Positions 23,348-34,716 of a stretch of DNA of 64,000 nucleotides are shown piece by piece. The stretch lies in the NCBI GenBank assembly GCA_036346355.1, contig CM070572.1:6393001-6457000 (forward strand), given 5' to 3'. The translations under genes and the position numbers were made by a program. Below the pieces are notes generated by a model that worked only from the letters and a program-made list of their open reading frames with translations, made no database searches and was not told where the DNA came from. This DNA comes from Rhipidocladum racemiflorum (taxonomy: Eukaryota; Streptophyta; Magnoliopsida; Poales; Poaceae). Every line of letters begins with the position of its first letter. The first letter of the stretch is position 1.

Positions 23348-23534
23348 TTCCGAAAACAACATGCATCATCCGTATACACTGTCACTATACCCGCACGGTG
23401 GCAGATCGATTACTCTCAGTCTCAGGTCTCAGCTCCCTGGCTTCCCCCGATCCCCAGCCCAACCTCCCGAGCGTCGTAGGTCGAACCCGACGACCCCACA
23501 AATCGCACGGTCAAGCCCGCACCCGCGCGCGCCG

Positions 23535-24392
23535 ATGCCATCCAAGCGGCCGTCCCCGAGCGCCATGGACGCCGGCGCGGCGGTCGCCTCCCCCTCCCCT
23601 CCCAGGTCGAAGAAGCGCTCGCCCCGCCCCTTGCCCCGCATGGGCGACGACCGCCCGGAACCCAACCCTAGCTCCCGCGGCTCCCCCGCCGGCGCCTCCT
23701 CCCGCAAGAGCGAGCGCAAGCGCAGGCCCCGCGCGTTCATGGACTCCGCTGCGGTGACCGCGCCCTCCGCCGCTGCCCACGGCGGCGGAGCCCACGGCGC
23801 CGTCCAGAAACTCTGGAGTGACGCCGACGAGGTCGCCCTCCTCACCGGCGCTGCTGCCTTCCGCACGCGCACCGGCCATGTCCCGCGCCTCCCGGACATG
23901 GGCGCGCTCTTCGACTCCATCAGGGGCTCCCTCTCCCCGCACCTCGACCAGGCCAAAGTGTACTACAAGCTGAAGCGGCTGAAGAGCAAGTTCCTTCACG
24001 CGGCGCCGGCCACTGCCGCCGGCCCGCACGACCGCCGCGTGCGCGACCTCTGCAACAACGTGTGGGGCGCCCACCTCGTCCCGCCTGCCGAGGATTACGC
24101 GGAGGCCGATGAGGGGGACGCCAACGAGCCGCGCTCTGTCCCAGACGCAGCAGCCATGCTGCCGGTAGTGACCGAGGTGCTTGATGGTTACTGGAAGACG
24201 AATGGTCGAGCACTGTCCGGGGTGTCCCTGGAGAAGGGCTTGTCAGTACTAGGGACAGAAGACGCGAGATCTGTTGAAGCCAAATGGAGGCGGCAGCTTG
24301 ATGCAGAGGTGCGCACACAGATGCGACGGCACGATCTGGCTAAGGAGGTCTATGGCTTGCTCATTGACGCCATCAGGGGCCTCGGGCCTTAG
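23535..24392 (+). CDS. GeBP/STKL-type transcription factor (DUF573)
   Basis: Intronless, 285 residues. A Pro/Ser- and Arg/Lys-rich N-terminus with a basic cluster at 55-68 (SSRKSERKRRPRAF) fits nuclear import. Residues ~91-185 carry the DUF573 DNA-binding domain: QKLWSDADEVALLTGAAAFR, then KVYYKLKRLKSKF. A C-terminal helix-rich part (about 225-282, VEAKWRRQLDAEVRTQMRRH) resembles the family's C-terminal coiled region. Start chosen at 23535 (MPSKRPSPS). An in-frame ATG at 23211 lies inside the foldback repeat and its extension looks non-coding. Family members are plant-specific regulators linked to trichome and cytokinin responses; target genes here cannot be read from sequence. Very GC-rich compared with its surroundings, common for grass single-exon genes. 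Confidence 0.88.
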   Translation: MPSKRPSPSAMDAGAAVASPSPPRSKKRSPRPLPRMGDDRPEPNPSSRGSPAGASSRKSERKRRPRAFMDSAAVTAPSAAAHGGGAHGAVQKLWSDADEVALLTGAAAFRTRTGHVPRLPDMGALFDSIRGSLSPHLDQAKVYYKLKRLKSKFLHAAPATAAGPHDRRVRDLCNNVWGAHLVPPAEDYAEADEGDANEPRSVPDAAAMLPVVTEVLDGYWKTNGRALSGVSLEKGLSVLGTEDARSVEAKWRRQLDAEVRTQMRRHDLAKEVYGLLIDAIRGLGP

Positions 24393-24491
24393 CTCGGGTA
24401 TGATTGTCGTCTGTTGTGTTGCATGTGATCTGTAGGAAAATTTGCTATTTCCTTCACTAGTCTAACTTCTTGCTGGGTAATTAGTTTAGAA

Positions 24492-24771
24492 GGCATATCC
24501 AGTCACCGTGCAATCCAACTAAAAAAAGTTTCAAAAAATTCTGAAAAAAATCATAAATATACATCTCAACTTACCCCATCTATGTATAAAATTTCATGAT
24601 CAAATTCGTCCTATGCTAGAAGTAGCATAAGACGAATTTGATCATGAAATTTTATAGTAGATGGGATAAGTTGAGATGTACATTCATGATTTTTTTCAGA
24701 ATTTTTTGAAATTTTTTTTAGTTGGATTGCACGGTGATTGCACCAAACCTTTGATTGCACTAGATATGCCC
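24492..24771. mobile_element. Long-TIR hairpin MITE, family copy 1
   Basis: Nearly the whole element is one inverted repeat: TCATGATCAAATTCGTCCTA on the left meets TAAGACGAATTTGATCATGA on the right with almost no loop. Outer ends are GGCATATC / GATATGCC. A related copy lies at 46812-47152. It is just downstream of the GeBP gene. Confidence 0.8.
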
Positions 24772-25327
24772 CCATTAGTTTACACTTGTTGGTCGTTCTA
24801 TAATCTAGTGTTTGGTCAATTACAGTAGAATTTGTACATAGTTACTTGGCAATTGAGTATTCGTGCTGGTTATTGGAATAATTTGTCAAAAATGGTAAGA
24901 TGATTTTGTGGTCTGACTTCTGTTCACAAATTAGCACATCAATTGTTCCTTTCCATTAGCAAGCACATACAACAATTATGCTCCCCTTTAGTGCGAAGAA
25001 GGAACATCTTATCTGCAAACCTGCAGAAGAACTGAGCTTGAGCAAACAAAATCATCTTGATTTCGGTTTGTTTAGTTGACTAAACCTAGAGAATTCCATG
25101 GTTTAGGCTGTGTTAACTATTCACCTTTTAGTTTTTATGCACTGTTAAACTGTGGTTTATGTCCAGGATTGGATAATTTGGAGAATTAACACTACTATGA
25201 AAAGGGGAATTTGAGAAGAAAGAAGCCCTTAATTCAAATGTATTGTGGAATTATGCATATCTCTGCGCACATCTAATGCTCAAATACTGCGCATGCTATA
25301 AACCGTGCCATGACAATCTCGAGTAAG
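24772..25327. other. Intergenic, nothing recognised
   Basis: AT-rich sequence without a supported ORF, repeat or RNA gene. Confidence 0.4.
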
Positions 25328-25332
25328 CTGAC

Positions 25333-25861
25333 TGTTACACTCTGATACCCATTCTTATGCGCAACAGCTTTCGGATCAGATCAGAGTTTTGTGAGATACA
25401 ATATGAGCGTGCACGGTCTCAAGAACGAAGATGATGGATCTTGAGAGAGAATCAAAATGACGACATTGAAGCAACTACAACGAGAGAGAAGATTTGGTGA
25501 AACGAACCGCAAATTCTTTAAGCACAACCTCAAAATACTACAAGGGATTGTTGTTCTCTCACAACCTCTCAAACCTTTTAGCACCTTTGGATCATTGCTC
25601 TATACAAGAATCTAATGCTAAAAAATAACCTAGTCTTTAATCTTCTCGTGCACCTTTTGCTTTGGATGAGTTGGCTTGTGGCTTCATGGTTGCTTAGGTT
25701 CTCAATGGCCAGCTCATGGGTTTATATAACTTCCTTAGTCCTCCTCCAAAGTAAGTAGGAATTCTACTACGAAAGAAAGTAGGAATCCTAATCCTACTAT
25801 GATTCATCTAGCTCATCTTTTCAAATCCTAAAAAATTAGATATGAGTCACCATAATTAACA
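25333..25861 (-). repeat. 3' LTR of copia element 2
   Basis: 529 bases, uninterrupted. Its partner LTR (27871-28648) is the same sequence plus a Helitron, with many single-base differences, so the insertion is old. Confidence 0.92.
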
Positions 25862-26068
25862 ATCTTCACCTTGACTCTTATCCGTTGAAGTCATTATGCT
25901 CCTTCAAGAACTCACTCAAAGTCGGCTCCGTATTTTTTTTCTCCTACCTTTGGGAGTGCCCCACCCCAAAGGCTCACACATATCACCGCAATGTGTGCGT
26001 TGGTGTTTGGGTTTTGCCGCCCGAACACTCCACTTGAGAACATTTTCTTTGTGTAGTTTGGTTAACCA

Positions 26069-26413
26069 TGTTAGATAGTATACTTTATTGCCTCTATACT
26101 AGACTTACTAGTATAGTATATTGCCTTATATAGCCTGGTATAGAGATTGCCTTATATAGGCTTTCCTTTTATACCTACATGTTCGTGTATATATTTTGGC
26201 ATATAGGTCTCATGATGAATACAAGTGCTGTTCATAACATGGTATCTGAAATGGGTTAAGGTTAAGGTTCCACCACCTTGTATAGAGATTGCTTGTATCC
26301 CTTATTGCTTTGTATAGAGATTGCCTTATATAGGCTTTCCTTTTGTACCATCATGTTCGTGTATATATTCTGGCTTATTGGCCTCATGATGAATACAAGT
26401 GCTATTCATAACA
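26069..26413 (+). mobile_element. Miniature copia relic nested in copia element 2
   Basis: Two LTR-like halves, TGTTAGATAG...GTTCATAACA (26069-26239) and a 5'-shortened copy ending ATTCATAACA (to 26413), are separated by about 40 bases that start with TGGTATCTGA, a primer-site remnant. AACCA is duplicated at 26064-26068 and 26414-26418. The LTR shares CCTTATATAGGCTTTCCTTT and the ends with copia element 1 (4396-8790), so it is the same or a sister family. Confidence 0.88.
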
Positions 26414-26439
26414 AACCACACCTTCTGTTCCTATAGCCC

Positions 26440-27710
26440 TCCATGCAATAGGTACGTCGTGGTTGGCCCCACCATGTCTTCTTCCAACAGCTCGCACATT
26501 CGCCTTTGTGTCTGCTAGATTTTGCAACCATCTTTCCTGTTCTACACGTAACTGCAGTTGAGATATGAGTATCTACCGTTCACGATGCGGTTTCTTTCTC
26601 CTGATCATGATTTTTTTTTTCAGACCTCCCATTGATTGTCTTTCCTTTAGGTTTACCTATCAATCAGTATCCTCCGTTGCTCTAGATATTTTTCATGATC
26701 ACCTGCCCTTTGCAAGCAACTCGCATGACTCCATCTTGAAGTAATACCTCACAACCTTTGAGTTCAAACGGCCTCACAGATATTAGATTCTTCTTTATGC
26801 TAGATACATACCGAACTCCTGTCAATGTGCGATGTGCCCATCATACATCTTCGATGTAACTATTCCCACTTCAGTAATTGCATACTCCTTGCAATCATCC
26901 AAGTGAGCAGTTACATGTGCTGGGCATAGAGATCATTGATTCAACATCTCTCTCGTCGAACTTATGTAGAAGCAACAACCTGAATCTAATATCCATCCAT
27001 GAGAAGTACCTGATTGACCGACGACAAATATGTCTGAATCATCTTTTGCTACCGCCACTGAGCATGCACCCCTCATTTGCTTTAAACTTGGACAATCCTT
27101 TATCATATGACCTTCTTCACATAAATAGCATACACGTGTGCCCTTGCTCTTGCCATTTTTCCTGTAACTCTTGCCTTTGCCTGCAACACTTGCTGCAGCC
27201 AATGCTTGGTCACCCGAGAATGAAGATTCCGATGGCTTTTTCAAGGGCTCCGCCTCCAATAGATATGCAGTTGCCTCGTTGAAGGTGAGAGTGCTTTTTT
27301 CAACAAGAATGTTCATCACCAATTGCTTCCAAGATGGTTGTAGAGATGATACCAGTATGACGACTTTATCATTCTCCTCAATTTTCTCATCCACACTTAT
27401 AAGCTGCATGATAAGGTTGTTAAAGACATTGAGATGGTCAATGAACCGTGTACCTTTGTCCATGTACAACCTATACATTTATCGCTTCAGCACCCACTGG
27501 TTTGTCAACAACTTTTCCATATACAATTCTTCTAAGCCCTTCGATAATTTCTTTGGTGACTTCTCCTTGATCACCGAGTATTTTATCTCATTGGAGAGAC
27601 ATAGACGGATTGTATGGATAGCATTCTGCTTCATCACCTTCCAGTCTTCAGTGGACGTCTTTTTTGGTTTGTCCCCTTCAAGAGCAGCGATTAACTCTTG
27701 CTAGAAAATG
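26440..27710 (-). pseudogene. Copia gag-protease remnant
   Basis: From 27710 downwards the minus strand encodes gag (EDWKVMKQNAIHTIRLCLSN, LEELYMEKLLTNQWVLKR), a stop, then an open 181-residue stretch at 27478-26933. That stretch has HLNVFNNLIMQL, a CCHC knuckle CYLCEEGHMIKDC and the protease motif WILDSGCCFYIS. A spoiled GAG-pre-integrase part follows to about 26440. There are several in-frame stops. No integrase or polymerase. Confidence 0.85.
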
Positions 27711-27870
27711 ACATCCTTCGCCACACATTATTACACAATGACATTTCCTCTGCTATCAAATTTCTCTACTTGATTCCATATCGTCGACATCGATCTTGAT
27801 TTTGTGCCACCTGGTGGTCTACCAACGTTGTAACAAATCCAATCAATCCAGCTTTGGCTCTGATACCACT

Positions 27871-28648
27871 TGTTGCACTCAGATACCCATTCTTATGCGC
27901 AACAGCCCCCGGATTGGATCAATTTTGTGAGATACGGCACGAGCGTGCACGATCCCAAGAACGAAAAGGATGGATCTTTTATAGATAACCAAAATATCGA
28001 CATTGAAGCAACTACGACGAGAGAAAACATTGGCGAAGCCAACCGCAAATTATTTAAGCACAACCTCAAAAGAGTATAAGGGATTGATGCTCTCTCACAA
28101 CGTCTCAAACCTTTTAAGACCTTTAGATTATTGCCCTATACAAGAATCTAGTGCTAAAAAATAATCTAGCCTCTAATCCTCTCGTGCACCTTTTGCTTTG
28201 GATGAGTTGGCTTGTGGCTTCTTAGTTGCTTGGGTTCTCCATGACCACCTCTTGGGTTTATATAGCTCCCTTATTTCTCCTCCAAAGCAAGTAGGAATCC
28301 TACTCGGAAAGAAAATTGGAATCCTAATCCTACTATGATTCATCTAGCACACCTTTTTAAATAATCTCTACTATTCTAAAACAGCAGTTGGTGGCAGTGG
28401 TGAGTTCTTCCCATGTCATTAATTGCCTTTCTTAATTGCCCTACTTAATTGCTCTACGCAAGAAACGAAGCGTTGCTTTAATTAGCCAGCTTTCGCAAGA
28501 AACGAAGCGTTAAAGATAGATGTTTGATCTTGTGAAATAAATTTTTTTTATTTTTTAATCTTTATTTTTTGTTATTAATTTTGTTTTTCGTAGCAACGCA
28601 CGGGCATGTAACTAGTAAAAGACTAGATATGAGTCGCCATAATTAACA
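27871..28648 (-). repeat. 5' LTR of copia element 2, split by a Helitron
   Basis: Similar in length to the other LTR once the 251-base Helitron at 28365-28615 is removed; the LTR resumes with AAAAGACTAGATATGAGTCG after the insertion. Confidence 0.92.
28365..28615 (+). mobile_element. Non-autonomous Helitron inside an LTR
   Basis: 251 bases, 5' TCTCTACTATTCTAAA and 3' GCAACGCACGGGCATGTAAC then TAG, between host A and T. An inverted second copy of the same family lies at 34717-34929. Both carry ACGAAGCG/GCAAGAAACGAAGCG repeats. Confidence 0.85.
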
Positions 28649-28653
28649 CTGAC

Positions 28654-29512
28654 AACACTAACAAGCCAAGGGAGTAAATTTGCTAATCTCTTATTGAGAT
28701 TAACCGGAAAACAAACTGATCCTCATTGATCACAAGCCAAGTTTTTTACGTGATCTGAAAAAAGCAGGATGAATTTACAAAAAATACATATATAATAAAG
28801 TGTGCTCTCGCTACCTTTGGTCATTCAAACAGTGGGGTTAAGTGATTATATCCTCGGCCAATTGGGAGGTCAGGTTCAGATACATGCATGTGAATTCTGT
28901 TAGTCTGTTTTTCCCACAGCACCAGCTCAATGCTTTGCAATTGCTGTCACGAAAAGAAAAAAAATCTTAGGAAAATTTTCTACTTTAAGTAAATAACCAA
29001 GAAACATTAGAGAGGAGATTGATGACTCAAATTGGATGCATTTTTCTAAGTGATATGAGTTGTGGTGATGGGGGAAATGAACAAGGAATACTATGTAATA
29101 GGTAGAGTAGTACATAAAGGGCTTGTTAAGAGGGAATTTTCAGTGCTAGTGTTGTAGTTACCTTGTATAGTCATATTCGAGAACTGATGTGTTAACATGA
29201 AGATATAGCAGACGAGGAAGACTTGCTTAGGACAGTTATATTGGCACTTCATGTTCAAAAAGCACTTACAGCAATATTTTCAAAGGATCTTCAGCCCAAG
29301 AAGTTACAGTATTTGTTCGAACGAGCTATGGAATATACCACAATTTTTTTCTTTGGCCTACCTTTACTGGTCTTCAAGAGTTGTCTGCTTGGGTATAGAG
29401 CCTTGACAGCAGATTTGGATACACTGAAGGCACTACCTAATAAATTGTGCGAAGCCACACAGGACTTACTGATACAACCACGGCAAAAACAATTTTGTTG
29501 GAACTGCTCCTG
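28654..29512. other. Intergenic, nothing recognised
   Basis: Holds a 96-codon open frame at 29223-29513 on the plus strand that resembles no family I know and has no supporting context. No RNA gene seen. Confidence 0.35.
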
Positions 29513-29625
29513 ATCTATGCAATAATGTAGTATAACGTTGTCTGGAATTCACTCAATCTATGCAATTATGTAGCACAATATTGTCTAGAATTCACTCAGT
29601 CTATGCAACACTGTAGCAGAATCTT
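29513..29625 (+). repeat. 43-base tandem repeat, 2.6 copies
   Basis: Units at 29513-29555, 29556-29598 and a partial 29599-29625 all begin (A/G)TCTATGCAA and have GTAG.A.AAT.TTGTCT and GGAATTCACTCA-like parts. Copies differ at several sites. Confidence 0.85.
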
Positions 29626-31044
29626 CTATCTGTACGTGGGTAATGTGGGTTTGATATTCCTGAGAACAGCTGAATCCATTGCAAGTTCATGGACCCATCT
29701 TGTCCCTACTCCACTTGAATTTTCTCAAGGACATCTACACAATCATATTTGTATGGCGTCCTCCTCAATCGTGACTGCAGGTCTGCAGCAGATTTTGGAA
29801 CACCCTAATGAGCTCTGTTGCAATATCTGAGCTATTGAATCGTGAGCACCACTTGAATAAACCAACTCTTCTCATTCTTTATGTTATGAGCGTGGAGTGT
29901 CTGCCTACACTGTTTGCCATCTGTAGTACAGTTGCTCCTTATTTTCATAACCTTTTAGAGCAGTATTTCAGTTTTTTTAATACAAAACACCAAGTATTGA
30001 TTTGCCAACCTCATTGTCTATCAAGGATTTGATCAGCTTTGGTTGACATTGCAAAAGCTCTCATATCTAGTTATTAGAGCTTAATGCATTGTTTGTGGTA
30101 CTTAACTCCTTATTTACAAGCCACATTTTGTGGTTTTTGTCATTTTTAAACCTATAGAATATGTCCTGTGTATGCACATCTGTTGAATATTTCAGGATAT
30201 TGTGGCAGTCAAATTTGTTGAGTTCAGCAGTCCAATGCTGGTTACTGGTTAGGTTATCTATGTTGTACACAAGTGCTAGAAAGGATCTGAGTAGACTTTG
30301 TTGTACTTTCAGTATCTCTTCTTCCTTTGCCAGTCAGTCGTATTTGTTCGCGAACAGAGCTGCTACTAATCAACATTTGTTCTGCAGGTACAAATTGATG
30401 AGGTATAAGAGCTAGCTACGTAGGTGCAATGTCTTTCTTATAGGCCGATCAAACCATTCCGTAATTGGTTGCTGACTGACAAGGCCCTAACAAGTAATAA
30501 TCAGCATTGAATGCTGTAGCTGTACAACCTACATGATTGTTTGTTTCGCCTAACGACTATCAAATACTTTAGGTTCATAGGTGTTGCTTTTGCTACGCTC
30601 TCTTTAGATATATATGTGAAAATGGTTGAGATGCTCAACCTACTTGTAAATTGTTTGCTAACTTCTGTATCTGTTATGTTAGCTCTGCATTTTCAACTGT
30701 AAGAATCTAACATTTCAAAATTCATTGTTTAATGGTGTGATAAAAATAATTTGCTTAATGGCAACTATGTTGAAACTATGCTTGCTCGGCATACCATTTC
30801 CAACTTCCTAAAAAAACATTCATTTTGTAAAACTTATTGTTACACACAAGATCATTGCTTAAGAACATCCATTTTTCCTTCAGAAAAACTTGCTCAGAAA
30901 TCGTTATTCACTCAGCAAGATTATTTCTATGACATACAGGTGCCCAAAAAAGTTCTGCAGATGAAGAAGCATGCTTATAGAATATAAAACAGCATTCTTA
31001 AGTACGTAGTTGTAAGAATGCGGCGGCTTCTCATGGACCTAAGA
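29626..31044. other. Gene-free stretch and pyrophosphatase 3' flank
   Basis: Only short open frames, none with recognisable domains. The right part (about 30800-31044) is the downstream flank of the pyrophosphatase gene. Some of 29.7-30.4 kb looks transcribed-like (polypyrimidine tracts, CAG borders), but I could not join it into a gene. Confidence 0.35.
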
Positions 31045-34000
31045 TTAGGCTAGTGAGAGCTCTCCAGCAGGGATATTCCTTTTCACCAATTTCTCCCATG
31101 ATTTGTTGGTTTCTTGTATGATCTTCAGAGCATGTTCCTAGTCGAAACAACGAAGGATACCATCAGAATTCAAAAATATCCTCTATGTTTCAGGATAACT
31201 GAATTAAAAAAATCTCCCATGCTTACCTTGCTTGTGGGCCTGTTGCCAAGGCCAAATCTGTTGGCAGGTTTTCCATCTGGTATCTTGTAGTCTCTGAACC
31301 AGTCCCTGATAGCAGTCAATGTTCCCTGAATAGTTAACGTAAAATGTTCGTCAAATAATTGTAAAACAAGAGGGGTGAAAATGAACTGTGTATGCAACCT
31401 TTTTTTATTGCTAACTGGGAATTCATCTGAATTGCAAAAGCTATGATAACCTAACAACCACAGACAGGAGAAAGCTTCACAACTAACGGTTGTTACAGAA
31501 AAGCATGTGGGAGATGACTAGGATTGAGTATTATACAGGAGTACCGTATTTGTTTTTTCAACATGTGTAAAGTAAGTTTGCTGAAAAGGATTTGCTTTCA
31601 AACTACTTAGCTGAGGGCAAAAAATAACAACACAAAAAAGTGACTTATTATATGGAAATATCCTACTTTCCATCAATGAGACAGGCAATGAATACCAAAG
31701 GAGAACAAGGACAAACACTAAAAGAAAGGGGCAAGGACTGCAGACATACTGGAAAATGCTTCTCAACATCATCTACATCATTCACAAGAGATGCTTTGGG
31801 GTCATCCAAAGAAATGGCCACAATTTTCCAGTCAAGCTCTCCCTCGTCAATCATTGCTAAAGCTGCCAATGGTTTCACCTTAAGAACATCCCCAATATTA
31901 GCTCGTCTTTCACCTATCTCAACAACATCAACTGAAAAAGAGAGTCATCAGAAAGATTGATTAAGAGTGGCTGGAGCTAATATAAAAATCATGTCTATGA
32001 ACGATAACAAAAAAGAAAAGTTTACTACCAGGATCATTGTCTCCAAGTGCTCCTTCAACTTCGGTATTTGCAAAAGTCGGGTCCTCCCATGTTTGGGGAA
32101 ATAATCCATAATTCCAATTAATGTTGTACCTGAAAACAGATAGTGTCAGAAAGAGCCACGAACAAATTTATCAACAGGACCAATAAAATTGTAAACTCAA
32201 TTGCCTTAGTGACAAGTGGGGAAGTTTCACACTTGAAGCTTTATACCAACTCTAAAATTCAATAAGAAAAAAAGAAAATTTCAATAAATATGCATACTAT
32301 CCTTTCAAAAGGACTCAAGTCAAAGCATGATAGAACAGCTTAAGGTTGCTTTCATCAAGAAAAATAATCTAAAAGACTGAACTACAAACTTGAAGTTGAA
32401 TCAACTCAACCTACATATTGCACTGCAGTTTTGGTGGCAAGTGGAAGACAGCTAAATGCAGTTAACACAACATTCATTTGTAGAGAAGATTCTATAAGAG
32501 CACTCTCAGATTTGATTTCATATAAATCTGAAGAGTATATCTCACAAAATCAGCTCCTTAAGATGGGGATATCAGTATATCACAATAGGGAACCAAAAAA
32601 GTCTTAAAAGCGATCCCACTGCCAAACATGGGAGAATGCAAAAGCCTTGAAGGAACCCCTAAAATAAAGCATATGGTGGCCACTGGCCACTACAGTGATA
32701 TTGCAAAAATCCAAGCAGCACACCTTTAACATCATTTGCTCAAAACTATCCTTTCAAAAGGACACAAGAATACTATCTCCATCATTATTTCATCAGTCTA
32801 TCACCCAAAAAAATCACAAAGCATGAGTTTCTAGCTTGAAAGAACTACCGTTCTTCCCTCAAGGATTTTACCAGTACATCGATAAAAATTTCTTCACAAG
32901 TTACCTTTTAATTAAATAAACCCAAACACCATTAGATTGTGCAAACTTTGCCACTGGAAATACAAATTGCCAATCTAAACTCTCTTTGTGGATAGCAGCT
33001 ACCGTGACAAGTAAAGATCATGCAAATGTGCATACGACATATTTTCTATTTGAACAGCTTAATCACAAGCATTCCACCACAACACTTCAAATGGTGACAC
33101 TAAAACATTTAGATAGATGAACAACTAGTATCAGTGAAGTTTTTGTTGTTCATAGCGCCGCTTCCGAATTGAACTACCAAGACCAAGTTGTCCACAGCTA
33201 TTACTGCAAACTATCACCCAATAAGCAGAAGGCATGCAAATTTCGACACACATGCACAAAAAAACATCTTCGTATTTACATAAAATTACAGCACACAACA
33301 CTGGCCGGCCAGACAAGAGACAAAAGATTGTAAACATTCGACGGAAGACCAACAAGTATTCGAATTCCACCTTCAAGTAAAGAAACCAAATTATCAATTT
33401 CAGTTACCCATCGCAACAATTGAAATATACCAGCTAAACTCAGGAATACGCTGAATTCGCGAATATGAATGAAATGTGCCACTAAAAGTCTAAAAGCCGT
33501 AAAGACACAAGCTTTGCTACTAAAAAACATGAAGGTGCAAACTTTTTTTTTACCAACTGCATCTTATCGGGACGACATCCTCCCATTCTGTATTACTCAG
33601 TATTTTCCTCAACTTACGATTCTAGAACCAAAAACGAAACAAAACTTCTTGCGATACAACATGAAAGAGCAATTGCTACTGGTTTCTAATCTACCCCATT
33701 ATTAATCATGGAGATGGGAATAAAAATGTTTAAAAAAGAAGATGCAAACTTTAGGTAAACTATGGCATTCTTTTCTCGTCCATGAAGCCTCTAGTAGTCA
33801 TTCCCAGATAATTTTCCTGCTACTATAGCCTCAATTTACAAGTTACGGTTCCAATTTTAACATGAAAGACGAGATATTTTCAGAAAGAGCATAAAGTAAT
33901 GCGTTTCCAATCCAATTTTCGTGGGTTCTGACTTCTGAGTCCTCACGGGTAGTAACGGAGGTCGCCCTTCTTGGTGTCCTGCTTGATGGGCGTGAAGGCC

Positions 34001-34329
34001 TCGTCGGTGGCGACCTCCATCTTGGCGCTGCTCTCCTTGGGGATCTCGACGACGAAGTGGAACACCCCGTCGCCGGCGCGCAGCGGCACGTCGTGCCACG
34101 GCGACACCTTGCGCCCGGCGCCGTCGACGAGGAACACGCGGTAGTCGAGCGTCTCGGGCTGGCCCTGATCCTTGGGCCGGAGCTCGACGGCCTTAAGGAG
34201 CGCGGTGGTGGTGAGCCCCCGGCGCTGGAAGCGCACGGTGGTGGGGAGGCGGCTGCGCCGGAGGCCGACGCCCGCTAGGCGTGTGAAGCGTGTGGCCGCC
34301 GTAGCGGACGCCGTGGCTGCCGTCGCCAT
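31045..34329 (-). CDS. PPA6: Soluble inorganic pyrophosphatase, plastid type (family I)
   Basis: Five exons on the minus strand: 33947-34329, 32029-32129, 31750-31931, 31227-31325 and 31045-31137, all GT-AG and in phase, giving 285 residues. It hydrolyses pyrophosphate to two phosphates, pulling plastid biosynthesis forward; metal-dependent. Residues 1-45 are rich in Ala, Thr, Arg and Ser and low in acids, fitting a chloroplast transit peptide. The signature DNDPVDV is at 158-164. Other family blocks visible are KVSPWHDVPL, YNINWNYGLFPQTWEDP, KPLAALAMIDEGELDWK and FRDYKIPDGKPANRFG. Length is near that of Arabidopsis AtPPa6 (about 300). The first intron is 1.8 kb. No defect seen. The symbol follows the Arabidopsis orthologue name and is inferred from similarity. 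Confidence 0.93.
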
Positions 34330-34475
34330 CTGCGAGAGAGATCTGGGTAGTCGTCGGGGTTGGTGCGGAGCTAGTGCAACAGGCGGCGGCGGCCACTGGA
34401 GACTGACCGGAAAGCGCAGCTGGGGATGGCGAGGCGATGGATTTTTGCGGCTTGCGTGGTGGCTAGCTGACTAGG

Positions 34476-34534
34476 TGGGCCCTCGTGCTGTGGCAGGAGG
34501 GACGCGAGGGTAGATCGGTAAAGTTTTGTGGGCC
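34476..34534. promoter_or_regulatory. TGGGCC site II motifs upstream of the pyrophosphatase gene
   Basis: TGGGCC occurs at 34476-34481 and 34529-34534, 147-205 bases upstream of the start codon. Site II motifs are bound by TCP factors in many plant housekeeping promoters. Inference from motif and place only. Confidence 0.4.
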
Positions 34535-34716
34535 GGACCGGGCCACTCGTAAGGTCGAAATACACGGCTCAGATCAGATCGAGGCCTCCGCACGAACCCA
34601 CTAGGTTTGTTTGCATCTAAGCCCTCGCATGATATCGCATTATCTTTAAGACCCACCCTGGACTCGATCGCAAATAAAATACATTAACCCCGATGCGCAC
34701 CGTCCGATAAAAAATA

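Larger units (their letters stand above)
25333..28648 (-). mobile_element. Internally deleted copia retrotransposon, minus strand, with nested insertions
   Basis: Two LTRs (25333-25861 and 27871-28648) share TGTT(A/G)CACTC.GATACCC at one edge and CATAATTAACA at the other. A five-base duplication CTGAC flanks the whole (25328-25332, 28649-28653). On the minus strand a perfect GGCTCTGATACCA complement (27856-27868) is the tRNA-Met primer site, and CAAGGTGAAGAT next to the other LTR is the purine tract. Between them only gag, protease and a GAG-pre-integrase remnant survive; integrase, reverse transcriptase and RNase H are absent. It hosts a miniature copia relic (26069-26413) and a Helitron (28365-28615). 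Confidence 0.93.

Noticed and set aside
23211..23534. Upstream in-frame ATG extending the GeBP protein by about 108 residues
   Set aside because: The extension starts inside the foldback repeat and looks non-coding; MPSKRPSPS at 23535 fits the family better.
23429..24318. Three long minus-strand frames opposite the GeBP gene
   Set aside because: Shadow frames of a very GC-rich coding exon; no domain seen.
29223..29513. 96-codon plus-strand frame
   Set aside because: No recognisable family, no splice or promoter context; kept only as a note.
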